This document shows positions 1-12,574 of a stretch of DNA of 64,000 nucleotides, piece after piece (position 1 is the stretch's first letter; each line of letters opens with the position of its first letter). The notes under the pieces were generated by a model. It was not told the DNA's origin, did not search any database, and was given only the letters and a program-made list of their open reading frames with translations. The translations under genes were made by a program, and so were the position numbers. Origin of the DNA: Tillus elongatus (taxonomy: Eukaryota; Arthropoda; Insecta; Coleoptera; Cleridae); assembly GCA_964006375.1 (NCBI GenBank), contig OZ023265.1, positions 163,334,118-163,398,117 of the forward strand. The letters run 5' to 3'.

Positions 1-155
1 ATATATATATATATATATATACATTTATATATAAACATATAAAAATTGAAACTGACTCACGATATGGGTTTTTTAAAGAAAATTCACTAAAAAGGAATTT
101 TTAAGTGTCTTTTTTTTGGATTCCTTGCAGTAGACAATAAAAGGAGAGACTTTTG
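1..155 (+). repeat. AT-core repeat, D-block end only
   Basis: The end of an (AT)n array (1-32) is followed by a block seen about a dozen times in this window: a stretch reading ATTGAAACTGAC, then ATATGGGTT, then AAAATTCACTA. In other copies this block (called D here) is one end of a ~600-bp element with an (AT)n core. This copy is cut by the window edge and has lost the middle of the block. Confidence 0.6.
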
Positions 156-827
156 TATGAACGGGTCTTCTGATACGGTAGTAATAACTATTTTAGGTTC
201 TGATAATTGCAGAGAAGCGACAGGAAATTGCATCAATAGGTCAGGAAGTGCCGAAAAGACGTGGACAATACGTCACCTGGCCCGGAGCGGATGCGTCTCT
301 GATGCTGATCTGCAATGAACATCTTTGTGTTTATTGACGCAACACTTGGTACGGTTTAATAGGGATTATACGCTACACATATTGTGTTTTCTATAGCGAT
401 TAGGAAAAATGAGAACACAACTGTTTAAAATTATATAAAGAGAGCGGAAACTGCTGCATTTTACACACCAAATAAATCGTATTTTTTATGCTTTCGAAAA
501 TAATAATACATTCAACCAACATTATATGTATATACAGCGTATGTGTGGCATACCAAACGAGATAAATATGTGTAGAAAAGTTCAAAAGAAAAATAAGACT
601 CAATAAGTCATACAATAATCACAGTCTAAATGCAATGTCACCACGTCATCGCAATCATGAATCTCTGTCACTTGCAGTCCTTTTCATTTCGTTAGCGACA
701 TTTTGCAAAAGCTTTCCCTGTGTGTTTCCCAAATTTTTCAATACAGCAAACGCAGTACATATTTTAAACAGCTAGTTCTTCCCTTTCATGCATATAAAAC
801 AGGGCAACCAGAGCTAATAATGATAAT

Positions 828-876
<49 letters not shown>

Positions 877-1384
877 TTTATTATCACAATTTTCAGTCTT
901 CTAATTTTAACAACCTGTATAACTAAGTATGTATAATAAACGCATTGTTAAGTAAATATAAATTAAACCGAACAACAAAAAACAAGGAGACAAAAACTAT
1001 GATAACAGCTCATCCATCAACAAAAAGAAAAAAAAAATTGGAAGATAATAGGTACAAGAGGTAGCACCGAAAACTGCGCAATGGTCACAAGATGAGACTA
1101 CAGGGAGCCTTATAATTTTGTGGAAAATTAAATCCATTATACTTACGCAAGCAAATAACAAAATCCTCCACCCTTCCATTATTGTCTTTTTATCCACGCA
1201 AACGTACACATACACGCGCGCGCCTTACATACTTTTACATGCTCTCTCCCATATATATTCCAGTTTGTATACTCCCCTTTATATTATAAACAATTTCTTA
1301 CAAACACTACATATATACAACCTCACTTCTCTAAATTCACACACACTGTCAAAAATGAGACTTAATTAGTATATCTAGATCATT
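156..1384. other. No recognised gene
   Basis: AT-rich sequence without a coding region I can support. The short open frames here have no recognisable motif. A microsatellite lies at 815-874. A short stretch near 606-650 (ACAGTCTAAATGCAATGTCA) resembles the 3' end of the RTE-like relic near 17175, so it may be a LINE tail. Confidence 0.5.
815..874. repeat. (AAT)n microsatellite
   Basis: About 60 bases of nearly perfect AAT/TAA trinucleotide repeat. The poly-isoleucine frame read through it is an artefact. Confidence 0.9.
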
Positions 1385-2463
1385 GTTCGGCAAATTGTTC
1401 AAAATAAGTATAGTCACCATAGTTGATCCACCTTTTGATGTTTTTTATAAACCTGGTACCGTCTTCCATTTCGTATTTCAGCTGGTAATGAATTAAATAA
1501 CGAAGGTGCAATGTAGTAAAAGCATTTAGTTCCCATAGTTTTCTTTGCCCCTCCAACCATAATATTATCTTGGCTTCTAAGTCTAGTCTCGTAACTATGC
1601 TGCAGAAAAGTTTTATCTTTTTTTAAGCTGCCAGTTTAATATGGCTTCACTATATAGTTGTCTTATTGTAAAAAATTGGACTCCTTATAGAGTTGTTTAG
1701 TGGGATATCGATATGGCTTACTATATATAATCCTCAGAAATCGTTGAATATGAATAACCTCCAACGGATGTACGGCAGTTAATTTGCAGCGCCCCAAGCC
1801 AATATTGCGTATCTCAAAACAGACCCAACCAAGCCCTGGTAAATTATCCCAATACCTCGAAAAGATAAAAAGGCACTGTGTTCCTTAAATCTATAAAGTA
1901 TTGACCTGAGTTTCTTAGCGGTTTTTGAAACATGTAATTCCCATTTTAAGTGCGAATATATCGTTATTCCGAGGTGTGTAACACTATTAACCATTGCTAT
2001 TTGCTCACGGCTTGAGCCCACTCAAATCCAATTATAGTTCGGTAAGTTGACCCTGTATGAAGTAAAAGGCAAAAAGTTTTCTTATTATAACTTAGCGTCA
2101 GCAAGTTCAAGTCAAACCAGTTTACTATTATTGCCATGTCTAATTCCGCCTTATTCTTACACTCCTCCCATGTGTCTGCAGAAAAAATTATCGCGCTATC
2201 ATCGGCATACGAAACTATACGGCCCTTTATAGTGGCGTCAACAAGTCGTTGATGTAGAGGGTAAAAAGCATTGGTGCCAGGACAGTACCCTGAGGCAATC
2301 CAAATTTAATTTCTCTTTGACTACCAAGCGTACTGTTTACCTTCACTCGTTGTAGCCTATTGCTTAGGCGCATAGAAAAGTCAGTAATTAAATTAGAAGA
2401 TACTAGTGGACCTAAAAGTAGTCCCCGAATAACACTCAAAGGTTTTGGTGAAAAGTAATGCAT
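1385..2463 (-). pseudogene. Non-LTR retrotransposon relic (RT palm to C-terminus)
   Basis: Read on the minus strand, the region near 2300 encodes LPQGTVLAPMLFTLYINDLL, the conserved palm strand of non-LTR reverse transcriptases. About 2200 gives a YADDSAII-like active site, and 1780-2020 gives a thumb segment (VTHLGITI...LKWELHV, with SVLRYAILAWG). Frame changes separate these pieces, so it cannot be translated whole. Further down, 1390-1770 encodes RYPTKQLYKE and a tail with LFNSLPAEIRNGRRYQ, the typical C-terminus of insect LINEs. No endonuclease or 5' end is seen, so the copy is 5'-truncated. The clade is uncertain; the tail resembles the copy at 39482-40145. Confidence 0.75.
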
Positions 2464-3669
2464 ACGTATTTTTATAAAACAATGATGTTTGGTATAAGAC
2501 TATCATCATTAGAGTTGACTTCTTGGCAGAATATAAATTATGTAAGTTAAGCCAGAAATATTATGACCGTATGATTTTGTATTCTGCCAAGCGAAAATTA
2601 TGGACTAAAAATAAGAGTCAAATACAAAATTACAAAAAAATTCAATTGTAAAGTTTCACACTGGGGTACTGGAATCTTAATGTGGGAGACCATGCATCTT
2701 TATTTTTATATATTTCCCTAAAATAAATGTTTAAATATTTTTAAGAAGAAATCCCTGTGTTCTATGTGCTTATGAACATAAAATTTGTAATCATAAGCAT
2801 AAAAATGTTTGATATCTTCAAAAGAATAAGACGTTCAGAAGAATGTGCCGCAAGGTGTTTTTTTTTTTACTAGATTATTCAATTTATCTAGAGAATAGGT
2901 AGTTGGATTAGATAGATCTTTATCTACATGTATTTATTGTAGAGCTTGTAAAGTAAAGAAGTATTACAAAATACATAGACAACAAGCGTTTCACAACTAC
3001 AAGAAAAGTTCAAAGACTTATTGCATTAGTAGCAGCAGAGCTGTTGAGGTTTTACACGTGTGCAGTAACAATATGGAAGACACAGACAGTCAAATAAGTC
3101 GAAAGATCTGCTTTACACCTCAAAAATTCATCAAATTAACTTCGTCTATAAAAATTTTGTTTTCACATATTTTTTGCATCATTTATTGCCACTGCATTCT
3201 TATAAGGGTTAAATTGTTCCCTTATATTTGCATGATTCTTCGAACACAATAGAAACTACCCGTAAATTCTTGCACACGTGAACTTGTCGAATTAAAATAT
3301 GTGCCTGTTATTTTTCATTGAGGTTGAGGGGATTTGATGAATGGCATTGTCCGAACCCCAAGCGGACTTGTTGACCTGCTTAGATTGAATATTGAATATC
3401 AAGTGTTTCGAGGTTGCCAGGCTTATGTTTTCAACGCCAGCCAGGCTTGTTTTCCAGCACCCTTAAAGTTAACCTTTAATTGAATTTTATCCCAGGCACC
3501 TAAAGAAAATAAATTATGAGCCGCAGCCAATTTTATATGTAAAAGTAATTTTGTCACTCACATTGACATTATCAGCGGTGGGATTTACTAGAGAAGAAAT
3601 TCGTTCTCTGGTAGTGCCAACTTTAATTTGTGTCTCAAAAAAAAAACATTAATATTGCTAAAATCAGCC
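2464..3669. other. No recognised gene
   Basis: AT-rich sequence with stop codons in every frame. I see no domain, inverted repeat or known repeat block here. Confidence 0.5.
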
Positions 3670-4845
3670 TACAGGAATCACAAAAAAAAGGTCTGGATGC
3701 AGGAAGTGCGTTATGGAAGTGAATTTTCATAAAAATGTTTTTAATAGCAAATATATCTCTCTAATGCAAGCAGGTATCAATCTGGTTACCGCTATACCCT
3801 ATATACCTAGTAGAAACAATGTAACATATCAAAAATGTTGTTTCCTAGCCAACAAACTTTAGGTTATATATATAGCAATAGCAAATTGAGTTATTGAAAT
3901 TTGAAGGATATAATACCAAAACGCACTTACTGCGTCTCGATTTTTTTCTTACAAACATGCATCATATTTCGATAAAAAAAATGCAAAAATATAAGGGTGT
4001 TCCAAAATACAATTGTAGGGATGACCAACGACTTATGGACCAGCATGTGATTGTCAAAATATTTTTATAAGATGCAACTTAAGACAACCTATAATTAACG
4101 TATACAAATTTTTCTCGTAGCTTGTATAATAACAATTATACTGAGCTTTACCGTAGAAATGAGGCACCCTGTATATATCTAAACAGATAAAAACTGAAAG
4201 TAAACCCGGATATGAATTCTAGGGTCCTAGTTTGCTCTCATTTGAAAATTAGCTAAAAATGATAGACCTTTAAACCATAGACTTAACTAAACCTACAGCC
4301 AAAGCGTCAACTTAACTAAACCTACAACCAAAACATCAGAGAAAGCGTCTATTTGAAATGAAATTTCTGGAAATATTTTAGTGAAATGCAGGACAATCAC
4401 GGTTGAAGCTGAAACTTAAGGATTTGCAGAACACTCTTCTTGTGACATTTTCTTTACATAATACGTATGTGTTTCAGGTTCTTCGCCTAAATGTTGCCAA
4501 TTTTGACGTTTCAAATCGCGATTTTGACGTTTTGAGGAAAACCCAATTTTTTTTCTTTAAATGCCCGTTACTTTTTTGTCTTTAAACCTACAAACCTAAA
4601 TTTTGGTACATTGCTTCACTCTTTATAATACAAATACGTGTACCAAATTTGGTTGCCATTACTTTGTGATTTCCGGAGATATAAATTTTTTCCGAAAGAA
4701 AACACAAAATTTTGCGGGAAAACCTGCGCAGATTTTCCTGGCTAACGAACTTATCCCAGCCACTTGCAAAAGGAAGGTACTCACGAAATTTGATCAAAAT
4801 CGGCCCGTTATGGCCCGTTATTTTTTGAGTTATCGGTGTGATACC

Positions 4846-4942
<97 letters not shown>
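3670..4942 (+). repeat. AT-core repeat, long copy with fold-back A block
   Basis: Block A (GTGCGTTATGGAAGTGAATT at about 3700) appears forward and again inverted at about 3915 (ACGCACTTACTGCGTC), so the first 270 bases can fold back. A middle block (4400-4540, TTGCCAATTTTGACGTTTC) and block C (4680-4850, with GCGGGAAAA, TTTTCCTGGCTAACGAAC and TTTTTGAGTTATCGG) follow, ending in (AT)n at 4849-4942. A D-like piece also sits at 4150-4250 (CCCTGTATATATCTAAACAG). The long copy at 46800-48625 has the same block order. No protein is encoded. Confidence 0.7.
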
Positions 4943-6104
<1,162 letters not shown>

Positions 6105-7148
6105 CTGGTGCGTCGTTAAGAGATGCAAGAAATCTACCCAAACCTGTGACATCTGACGAGGTAAATGAAATCAATGTGCTAGCGTATTTTCATGCGAATC
6201 CCCAGTATTCCATACGTTGTGCTGAACAGGATTTAGGATTGCCATATTCATCCATTCGAAGAATACTAGTAAATCATAAAATGCATAATTATAAATTTAC
6301 AAGAGTGCAATTTCTCACGCCTCAGGATTATCTACAGAGAATAGAGTTGTGTGAAATGTTAGTTGTGCGTATGCAAGAGGACCCCAATTTTTTAAAGAAA
6401 ATGATATGGACTGATGAATCCAAATTTTCTAGGGAGGGGATTTGTAACACACGAAATCGTCACTATTGGGCCACAGACAACCCCCACGTTACTAGAGAGG
6501 CTGGTTTTCAAGTCAAATTTAGTTTAAATGTTTTTTGTATGTTATTGGATGACAAAATAAAATATTACATATATGACGAAAAATTGAATTCCAGAAAATA
6601 TTTAGATATAATTAGAACAATTGTGGAAGGCTTCCTTGATAATCTGTCAATTGAAACATATAGAACTTGTTGGTATCAACTCGACGGGGCTCCTGCACAT
6701 TGTACATCCGAAATTAGTATGGAGTTGGACCGGCTTTTCGATGACCGTTGGATCAGACGTTTGGGACCGTGTAACTGGCCTGCGAGGTCCCCTGACCTTA
6801 CCCCGTTAGATTTTTATCTTTGGGGTATTCTTAAAGATCGAGTTTATAAACCTCCAGTCCACAACAGGGCAGAATTAGAACGTCGAGTGATTCAAGAGAT
6901 TGAAAACTTGGACCCCGCTGAAATAAGAGCTGCTACAACAAACGCCGTGCATCATCGTATACAAAAGTGTCTGGAAGTTAACGGTCAACATTTCGAACAA
7001 TTATTATAGTTTTAAGATTTTTATACATATTTATTACTGTCATTGGTATTATTTGTTATTGCTACTTGGCCTTTTTTACTATTATCGCTGATTAGGTATT
7101 AGTTTTTCCAAATACTGATAGTGTTATTGTTCTCATAACGACGAACCA

Positions 7149-8083
7149 AAATTTATAAAATTCCTATGAATTCGTAGAAACTTTCTGTTATTCATCTGCG
7201 GCAAATTCGGATATTTCTCATTAAATCTTCTACAAGTTCTGCTGATAATCTTATTGCACTGTTCATGAATAAAAAACAAATCCATTAAAACTGTGTTTGT
7301 ATAATTATTTTATGTCATGTTTGTGCTATAGCTATTCAAATTGAATGTAAATATCACTAACGTCAAATTTATTTAGATAAACAGCATGTCTGTTGTCATG
7401 ACAAAGTGACAAAATAGAAATTTCATGGCCCACCCATTATGATATACAAAAAGACCAATAATCTTGGATAGGTTAGAGAAAAGTGACCATAAATCGAAAA
7501 CGCCTTGAGATAGGTATAGGGAAATATTAACAAAAGTTACTCAAAAAGAGAAGACGATCCAAAAAGTGTGAAAATATACAGGGCGTTCTATTTAAAAAAA
7601 ATGACTTTCGTGCATTTCTCCGAGTCACTTATAGAAAGCGTTCTCTAACTCACCCTGTATGATATTCTAAAGATTTGATTAATGGAGGAGATGCCCCTAG
7701 ACCTTGCCTAACCGTAGCTAAAAAATTATCTTTAAATCGCTTCGTCGGTAGGAGAAAACACGATTTAATGAAAGTCAAATTTTTGGTAATAAATTCAGAA
7801 AATAATTATTATCTCGAAAACGACTTGAGATAGGTATAGGAAAATATCAACAAAAGTTACTCAAAAAGAGACGACAATTCAAAAAATGCAAAAATATATA
7901 GGGTGTTCCATTTAAAATTACGAAGATGTTGCCAGTTTTACGTATATGTGGCAACACTGCATTTTCAAAAATATTTTAGGTCGAGAGATCATACTCCGTT
8001 ACATCCGTAAACAAAATTTCAAAGCAATCGGTTGATTCGTTCTCTATATACTTTTAATACTCCATCCACCGTGGCTCACCCTG
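7149..8083 (-). repeat. Right terminal inverted repeat of the mariner
   Basis: Reverse complement of 5170-6104, including the antisense of the transposase start (7150-7320). Small differences are visible: for example, the left-arm ATGGCAGAAAA start region reads with ATGACATAAAA here, so the copied start codon is not in the same context. Confidence 0.85.
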
Positions 8084-8109
8084 TATATATATATATATAT
8101 ACTGGCACA

Positions 8110-8605
8110 TCGTAGCGCGAGACAGCAGTCAAGAGCTCCAAACAATGGTCACACATCAGCACCTCATCCAATAAGCAAACAGTAAGCACGGCAAGGGTCA
8201 TATTTTTTAAATCATAACACTCACAATTTGAGAAGCTAAATAAGAACTGACAACGTCGTCGCCTTATATTTTTTTATTCATGCTACGACCTGCTTCTTAC
8301 GTATGATTCCGGCCATGAGAGTTGGAGCTTTGTGCCGCCATATTTGAAGTCTTTATTAGATTACTTCCGCTTCTTTATTGATTTTTGATTGTTCTATTAT
8401 TTTTCTCCTTGACCCTTATATAATGTATTTATAACTGACTTATTTTCGGTTGTACGTTTTTAATTCGCAGGGTGTAATTTTTAACATTATTTTAACTTAT
8501 TACCAAGTAATTTTTTTAACATTTTAACAAAAGATCCTCCATCTCCCCTGTAACAAGCTCGACTTCAGTCTGTCTTTAGAAATCCGATGTGGAGGAGTAT
8601 CAGTA
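8110..8605. other. No recognised gene
   Basis: AT-rich sequence between the mariner and the SINE. I see no domain or repeat block, apart from the left SINE target duplication AGTATCAGT at 8596-8604. Confidence 0.5.
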
Positions 8606-8952
8606 GAGCCTCGGTGGTTCAGGGGCAAGAACGTGTGCCTCTGAACCGAAGGGTACTGGGTTCGATCCCAGGGTTCTCCTTTCACCTTTTCAGTACAAAC
8701 TGTAACATTAACATCAACCGAGGTTCTGGCATTATATTTGAGCAAGTTGAATGTCTGCACGTTCTGCCCTTCGGAGAGGCCGTAAATCCGTCGGTCCCGT
8801 GTCCATGCGATGTTGGGCACGTTAAAAATGCCTACCCTCCTTACAGAAAGGCAAGGGTTCGGTAAAATTTCTAGGATAGTGAGATGAAACTGCTCCCTGG
8901 CGTCGGTGATTGGCCATAGTCGCGGAAAAAGGCCGACGTTAAAAAAACAAAA
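8606..8952 (+). repeat. tRNA-derived SINE, full copy
   Basis: The head is tRNA-like: GGTTCAGGGGCAAGAACG corresponds to the A box and GGGTTCGATCCCAGGG to the B box of an RNA polymerase III promoter. The body contains GTTGGGCACGTTAAAAATG and GGCGTCGGTGATTGGCCATA, and the end is GCCGACGTTAAAAAAACAAAA. The copy is flanked by the 9-bp duplication AGTATCAGT (8596-8604 and 8967-8975), so it was retroposed as a unit. The GCACGTTAAAGATCCC-like block recalls conserved central domains reported in invertebrate SINEs (family resemblance only). Mobilisation would need a LINE. Confidence 0.9.
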
Positions 8953-9017
8953 CACACACACACAGAAGTATCAGTGTCGTTTAAAATTATGGAAAAGATG
9001 GTTATGGAACAAGGTTA

Positions 9018-9095
9018 GCCAGAGGATGAAAAATAATAGTTTTCATCCTCTGATGACGCTAACGTTGTCAGTGTCTCCAAGTGTACTTAGCTTCT
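9018..9095 (+). repeat. PLE terminal fragment with half a hammerhead
   Basis: A perfect 13-bp inverted repeat CAGAGGATGAAAA / TTTTCATCCTCTG (9020-9052) is followed by CTGATGACGCTAACGTTG (9050-9067). CTGATGA is the 5' core of a hammerhead, and the following stem strand matches the copy at 12696. The GAAA half is deleted, and the sequence resumes with CTCCAAGTGTACTTA, as in the 12.6 kb copy. Confidence 0.5.
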
Positions 9096-9133
9096 AAAAT
9101 ACTTTGAAAAATGAAACATCTTAAGTGATCGCT

Positions 9134-9430
9134 AATGCTTTCGTCAAAACCGATCTATTGGCGATATTCTGACATACGTGACCCATCTGTCGAGTTATGC
9201 TCTCGAAAAATTTGGAGAAGGTCACACAATTTCAGTGGGTATTTCTAAAGCATTCGGTCTGATCGGGCGTTTAGTGTAAATTTATCCAATTTGTCGCACG
9301 GCTCGTTACGAATCCCCGTTCTTTCGTAGACCTTCTAAGCTTCGGAATGGCTTTCCGGCAGACATATTTCCGAAGAAATGCAGAAGATTTTGTAGTTTTC
9401 CGATCGATTCTTCCTTGTTTTTCAAGTATA
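9134..9430 (+). pseudogene. LINE relic, RT fragment joined to C-terminal tail
   Basis: One frame reads FRQNRSIGDILTYVTHL and then VGISKAFG (compare the RT motif DISKAFD). It is soon followed by ARYESPFFRRPSKLRNGFPA, the degenerate form of the LINE C-terminal motif FFPRTSKLWNSLPA. The palm, active site and thumb between them are missing, so the copy is internally deleted by roughly 1 kb. Confidence 0.65.
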
Positions 9431-9505
9431 CGTCTTTTATATTATATTGCCAGAAAGTTATACGTATATGTGATTATTTCTAAACGTCAACACGTATGGG
9501 TTTGA

Positions 9506-9617
9506 CATGATTAGAATCAATGGAAAATAAAGGCTTTTTCTACCAGACAACGTATTGAATACATTGTATACATTGTCTGGTAGAAAAAGCCTTTAATTTC
9601 CATTCCTTATAATCATG
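9506..9617. repeat. Inverted repeat, 45-bp arms
   Basis: The left arm 9506-9550 and right arm 9573-9617 are near-perfect reverse complements (AGGCTTTTTCTACCAGACAA against TTGTCTGGTAGAAAAAGCCT), with a 22-base spacer. It resembles the head-to-head terminal repeats of the PLE fragments in this window, but no hammerhead core is visible. Confidence 0.75.
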
Positions 9618-9867
9618 TTTTATATGTCTTTTGGTAAGCATCGACTTCTTCTAGCACAACTTTGTATTGGAGTACCTTGCCTTGTAAAAATCGACATAAA
9701 ACTAATCGGTCAACTATTTGAGTAAGTAGAATTATTCATATACCCCGGGAGTATTATTGGGATGATGGAAAATAGAGCAAAAAATTAGGAAGGGAGATCG
9801 CGATGACAAAGCCAGTATTTAATAGATAAAATTATTTTCTCACTAATAAACATTTTTACTTGAACCT
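9618..9867. other. No recognised gene
   Basis: AT-rich sequence between the inverted repeat and the 164-bp array. Nothing is recognised. Confidence 0.4.
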
Positions 9868-11060
9868 GATGAAGAGGTTCATCAAGTGATACGTATGGAG
9901 TGCTTTAATGTATGGGACGGAAAGCTGAACTTTGTGTAAGCAAAATATAAAGACAATAGAAACTGTTGAAATGTTGTCATGGAGAAAGACAACGTTATTT
10001 GAAAGACACAAATTTGGAAAATGAAGTTACTGATGAAGAGGTTCATCAAGTGATACGTATGGAGTGCTTTAATGTATGGGACGGAAAGCTGAACTTTGTA
10101 TAAGCAAAATATAAAGACAATAGAAGCTGTTGAAATGTTGTCATGGAGAAAGATAACGTTATTTGAAAGACACAAATTTGGAAAATGAAGTTACTGATGA
10201 AGAGGTTCATCAAGTGATACGTATGGAGTGCTTTAATGTATGGGACGGAAAGCTGAACTTTGTATAAGCAAAATATAAAGACAATAGAGGCTGTTGAAAT
10301 GTTGTCATGGAGAAAGACAACGTTATTTGAAAGACACAAATTTGGAAAATGAAGTTACTGATGAAGAGGTTCATCAAGTGATACGTATGGAGTGCTTTAA
10401 TGTATGGGACGGAAAGCTGAACTTTGTATAAGCAAAATATAAAGACAATAGAAACTGTTAAAATGTTGTCATGGAGAAAGACAACGTTATTTGAAAGACA
10501 CAAATTTGGAAAATGAAGTTACTGATGAAGAGGTTCATCAAGTGATACGTATGGAGTGCTTTAATGTATGGGACGGAAAGCTGAACTTTGTGTAAGCAAA
10601 ATATAAAGACAATAGAGGCTGTTGAAATGTTGTCATGGAGAAAGACAACGTTATTTGAAAGACACAAATTTGGAAAATGAAGTTACTGATGAAGAGGTTC
10701 ATCAAGTGATACGTATGGAGTGCTTTAATGTATGGGACGGAAAGCTGAACTTTGTATAAGCAAAATATAAAGACAATAGAAACTGTTAAAATGTTGTCAT
10801 GGAGAAAGACAACGTTATTTGAAAGACACAAATTTGGAAAATGAAGTTACTGATGAAGAGGTTCATCAAGTGATACGTATGGAGTGCTTTAATGTATGGG
10901 ACGGAAAGCTGAACTTTGTGTAAGCAAAATATAAAGACAATAGAAACTGTTAAAATGTTCATGGAGAAAGACAATGTTATTTGAAAGACACAAATTTGGA
11001 AAATGAAGTTAAGGGTCGACCGAAAAAGAAAACTGGTCCAATTGATTAAGGGATAATGTT
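9868..11060 (+). repeat. 164-bp tandem array derived from an RTE-like RT fragment
   Basis: Seven near-identical 164-bp units start at 9868, 10032, 10196, 10360, 10524, 10688 and 10852; the last is a few bases shorter and ends at about 11011. Read on the plus strand each unit encodes a degraded piece of an RTE-type reverse transcriptase thumb: RFIK, YVWSALMYGTES (with TGA in place of the expected Trp codon), KQNIKTIE, VEMLSWRKTTLFERHKFGK. After the array, 11012-11040 reads GRPKKKTGPID, the next conserved piece of the same protein. So a dead RT fragment was amplified in tandem. The antisense open frames across it are shadows. Confidence 0.85.
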
Positions 11061-11822
11061 GGTTTAGTTAATAATCAGATTGCAACCTTTCACTAGTTGG
11101 CTCTGAAAAGAAGTTTACAATATGTATTCTATTTTAAGCAATGTCATTTTGAAGTTTCTTAAATGCAACTCTCGTAAAACTAACCGTTCCAATTAGGCAA
11201 ATTAGTCATAGGTGCTAAATTTTGCAACGTGTATCACAGCAACATCAGTTGTTGAAAAATCAGTTATGCATGTGCCAAGAGATCGGCATCTAGTTCAGTT
11301 TCAGTGTTCAGTTAGTATAGTATACAGTTTTATTGAGCAATCAGTATTTTGATATAACCAGCCTGGCTTGCAGCAACAACACTTGCAAAACCAGGATAGA
11401 ATCAAATATATCTCTTTGTCTAAATGTCACTCGGCTCTCTTATGTATGCTCACGCGTTTGTTACACCCATGACGTTACGAATTTAAATTAGAATCGTTTA
11501 AGGTCTTTTTTCTGATCTCTTTTAATGAAATAATGTGCCAGTCTTATGCAAATCGTAGGGTATGGCGTAACACAAGGAAGCCAACACTCAAATCTAACCT
11601 TGGCTATTAAAAAGTCGATCATTATGTCATTTTTATATATGATTGTAATGTACCATTGATTTTAATCCGTTGCGAAAACAAGTAGTTTTTAACGTAGAAT
11701 TTTGCCTAAACAAATATTTTATTGATTATATTTATTTGTATGTGCTATGGCTTTTGAATCACAAAGTCCCAATCAGTTGGTCTGAATTGTTTCTAGAAAG
11801 ACCTTCCAGTAAGTTGTGCATC
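11061..11822. other. No recognised gene
   Basis: AT-rich sequence. I see no coding region or repeat block beyond the left SINE target duplication at its end. Confidence 0.5.
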
Positions 11823-11832
11823 ATTTGTAATT

Positions 11833-12498
11833 TTTTAACGTAGACCATTTCCGCGACTATTGCCAATCACCGACACCAGGGAGCAGTTTCACCTCACCAT
11901 CCTGGACATTTTTTTATATATTTCAACAACACACTACGAGGGCTTACAGTCTAAATAGTATCGTACCGTCGGTGTCGACAAGTTTCATCCCCTGAAACAA
12001 GATGTGGGAACGTGCTCTTGCAGAAATTATTCCCAATAGGTTTAGCAAGAAATTTAGCAGAAGGGTTTGCCTTTGGAGCTTGAGAGGACTTTGTTGTTGA
12101 TGTGATTATTAAACGAGTTTTTTGCCTCAGAAAAAATGCGGACGTAACGGTTTCTTGCGTCGTTAAATGCTTGACGGTTTCCTTCACTGGGATTGTGTAG
12201 AAGCGTTTTGTGAGCTTTGACCTTTTCAAGTCTTTGCCGAACCCCTTGCTTTCTGTAAGGAGGATAGAGATCTTTAACTTGCCCAACATCACGTGTTACA
12301 CGGAACCAACGGCTTTACGATCCCCCCACCTAACTGCGGCAGAAGACATTCAACTTGCTCAAACACAATTCCACAATCTCGGTTGATGTTATTTTTGCAG
12401 TAGGTACTGAAAAAGTAAAATGATCCCTACCAGCAGTCGAACTCAAGACCTTTGGCGTCAAAGGCACAAGTTCACACCACTGAACCACCGAACCCGCG
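11833..12498 (-). repeat. tRNA-derived SINE interrupted by a LINE
   Basis: The 3' part of the SINE lies at 11833-11909 (TTAACGTAGACCATTTCCG, minus strand) and its body plus tRNA head at 12233-12498. The outer ends carry the 10-bp duplication ATTTGTAATT (11823-11832 and 12499-12508). Without the internal LINE piece the SINE is about 340 bp, the same as the other copies. The A and B boxes are more diverged here (CTGAACCACCGAACC on the plus strand), so this is an older copy. Confidence 0.85.
11910..12232 (-). mobile_element. LINE-A fragment nested in the SINE, internally deleted
   Basis: On the minus strand it starts in the segment between endonuclease and RT (KVKAHKTLLHNPS-like, then AFN, ARNRY). 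It runs to TTTCAGGGGATGAAA and then jumps straight to CTTGTCGACACC and the LINE-A 3' end (GTGTGTTGTTGAAATAT plus A-rich tail). About 1.5 kb is missing relative to the copy at 25.4-27.8 kb. It lies between CGGCAAA and TTTCAGG-like SINE sequence. Confidence 0.85.
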
Positions 12499-12574
12499 AT
12501 TTGTAATTCATTTTCTGTTATTTATTTTTACAAGCTTTTATTTAACTTCACCTGTTAGTCTGTAACTCTACACT

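Noticed and set aside
8606..8680. tRNA gene
   Set aside because: A and B boxes are present but the acceptor and anticodon stems do not form a proper tRNA, and the body and tail are those of a SINE.
9882..10974. Series of ~97-codon minus-strand frames
   Set aside because: They repeat with the 164-bp unit and are antisense to the RT-derived frame, so they are shadows.
9868..11011. CRISPR-like array
   Set aside because: Units are contiguous 164-bp tandem copies without spacers, in a eukaryotic context.
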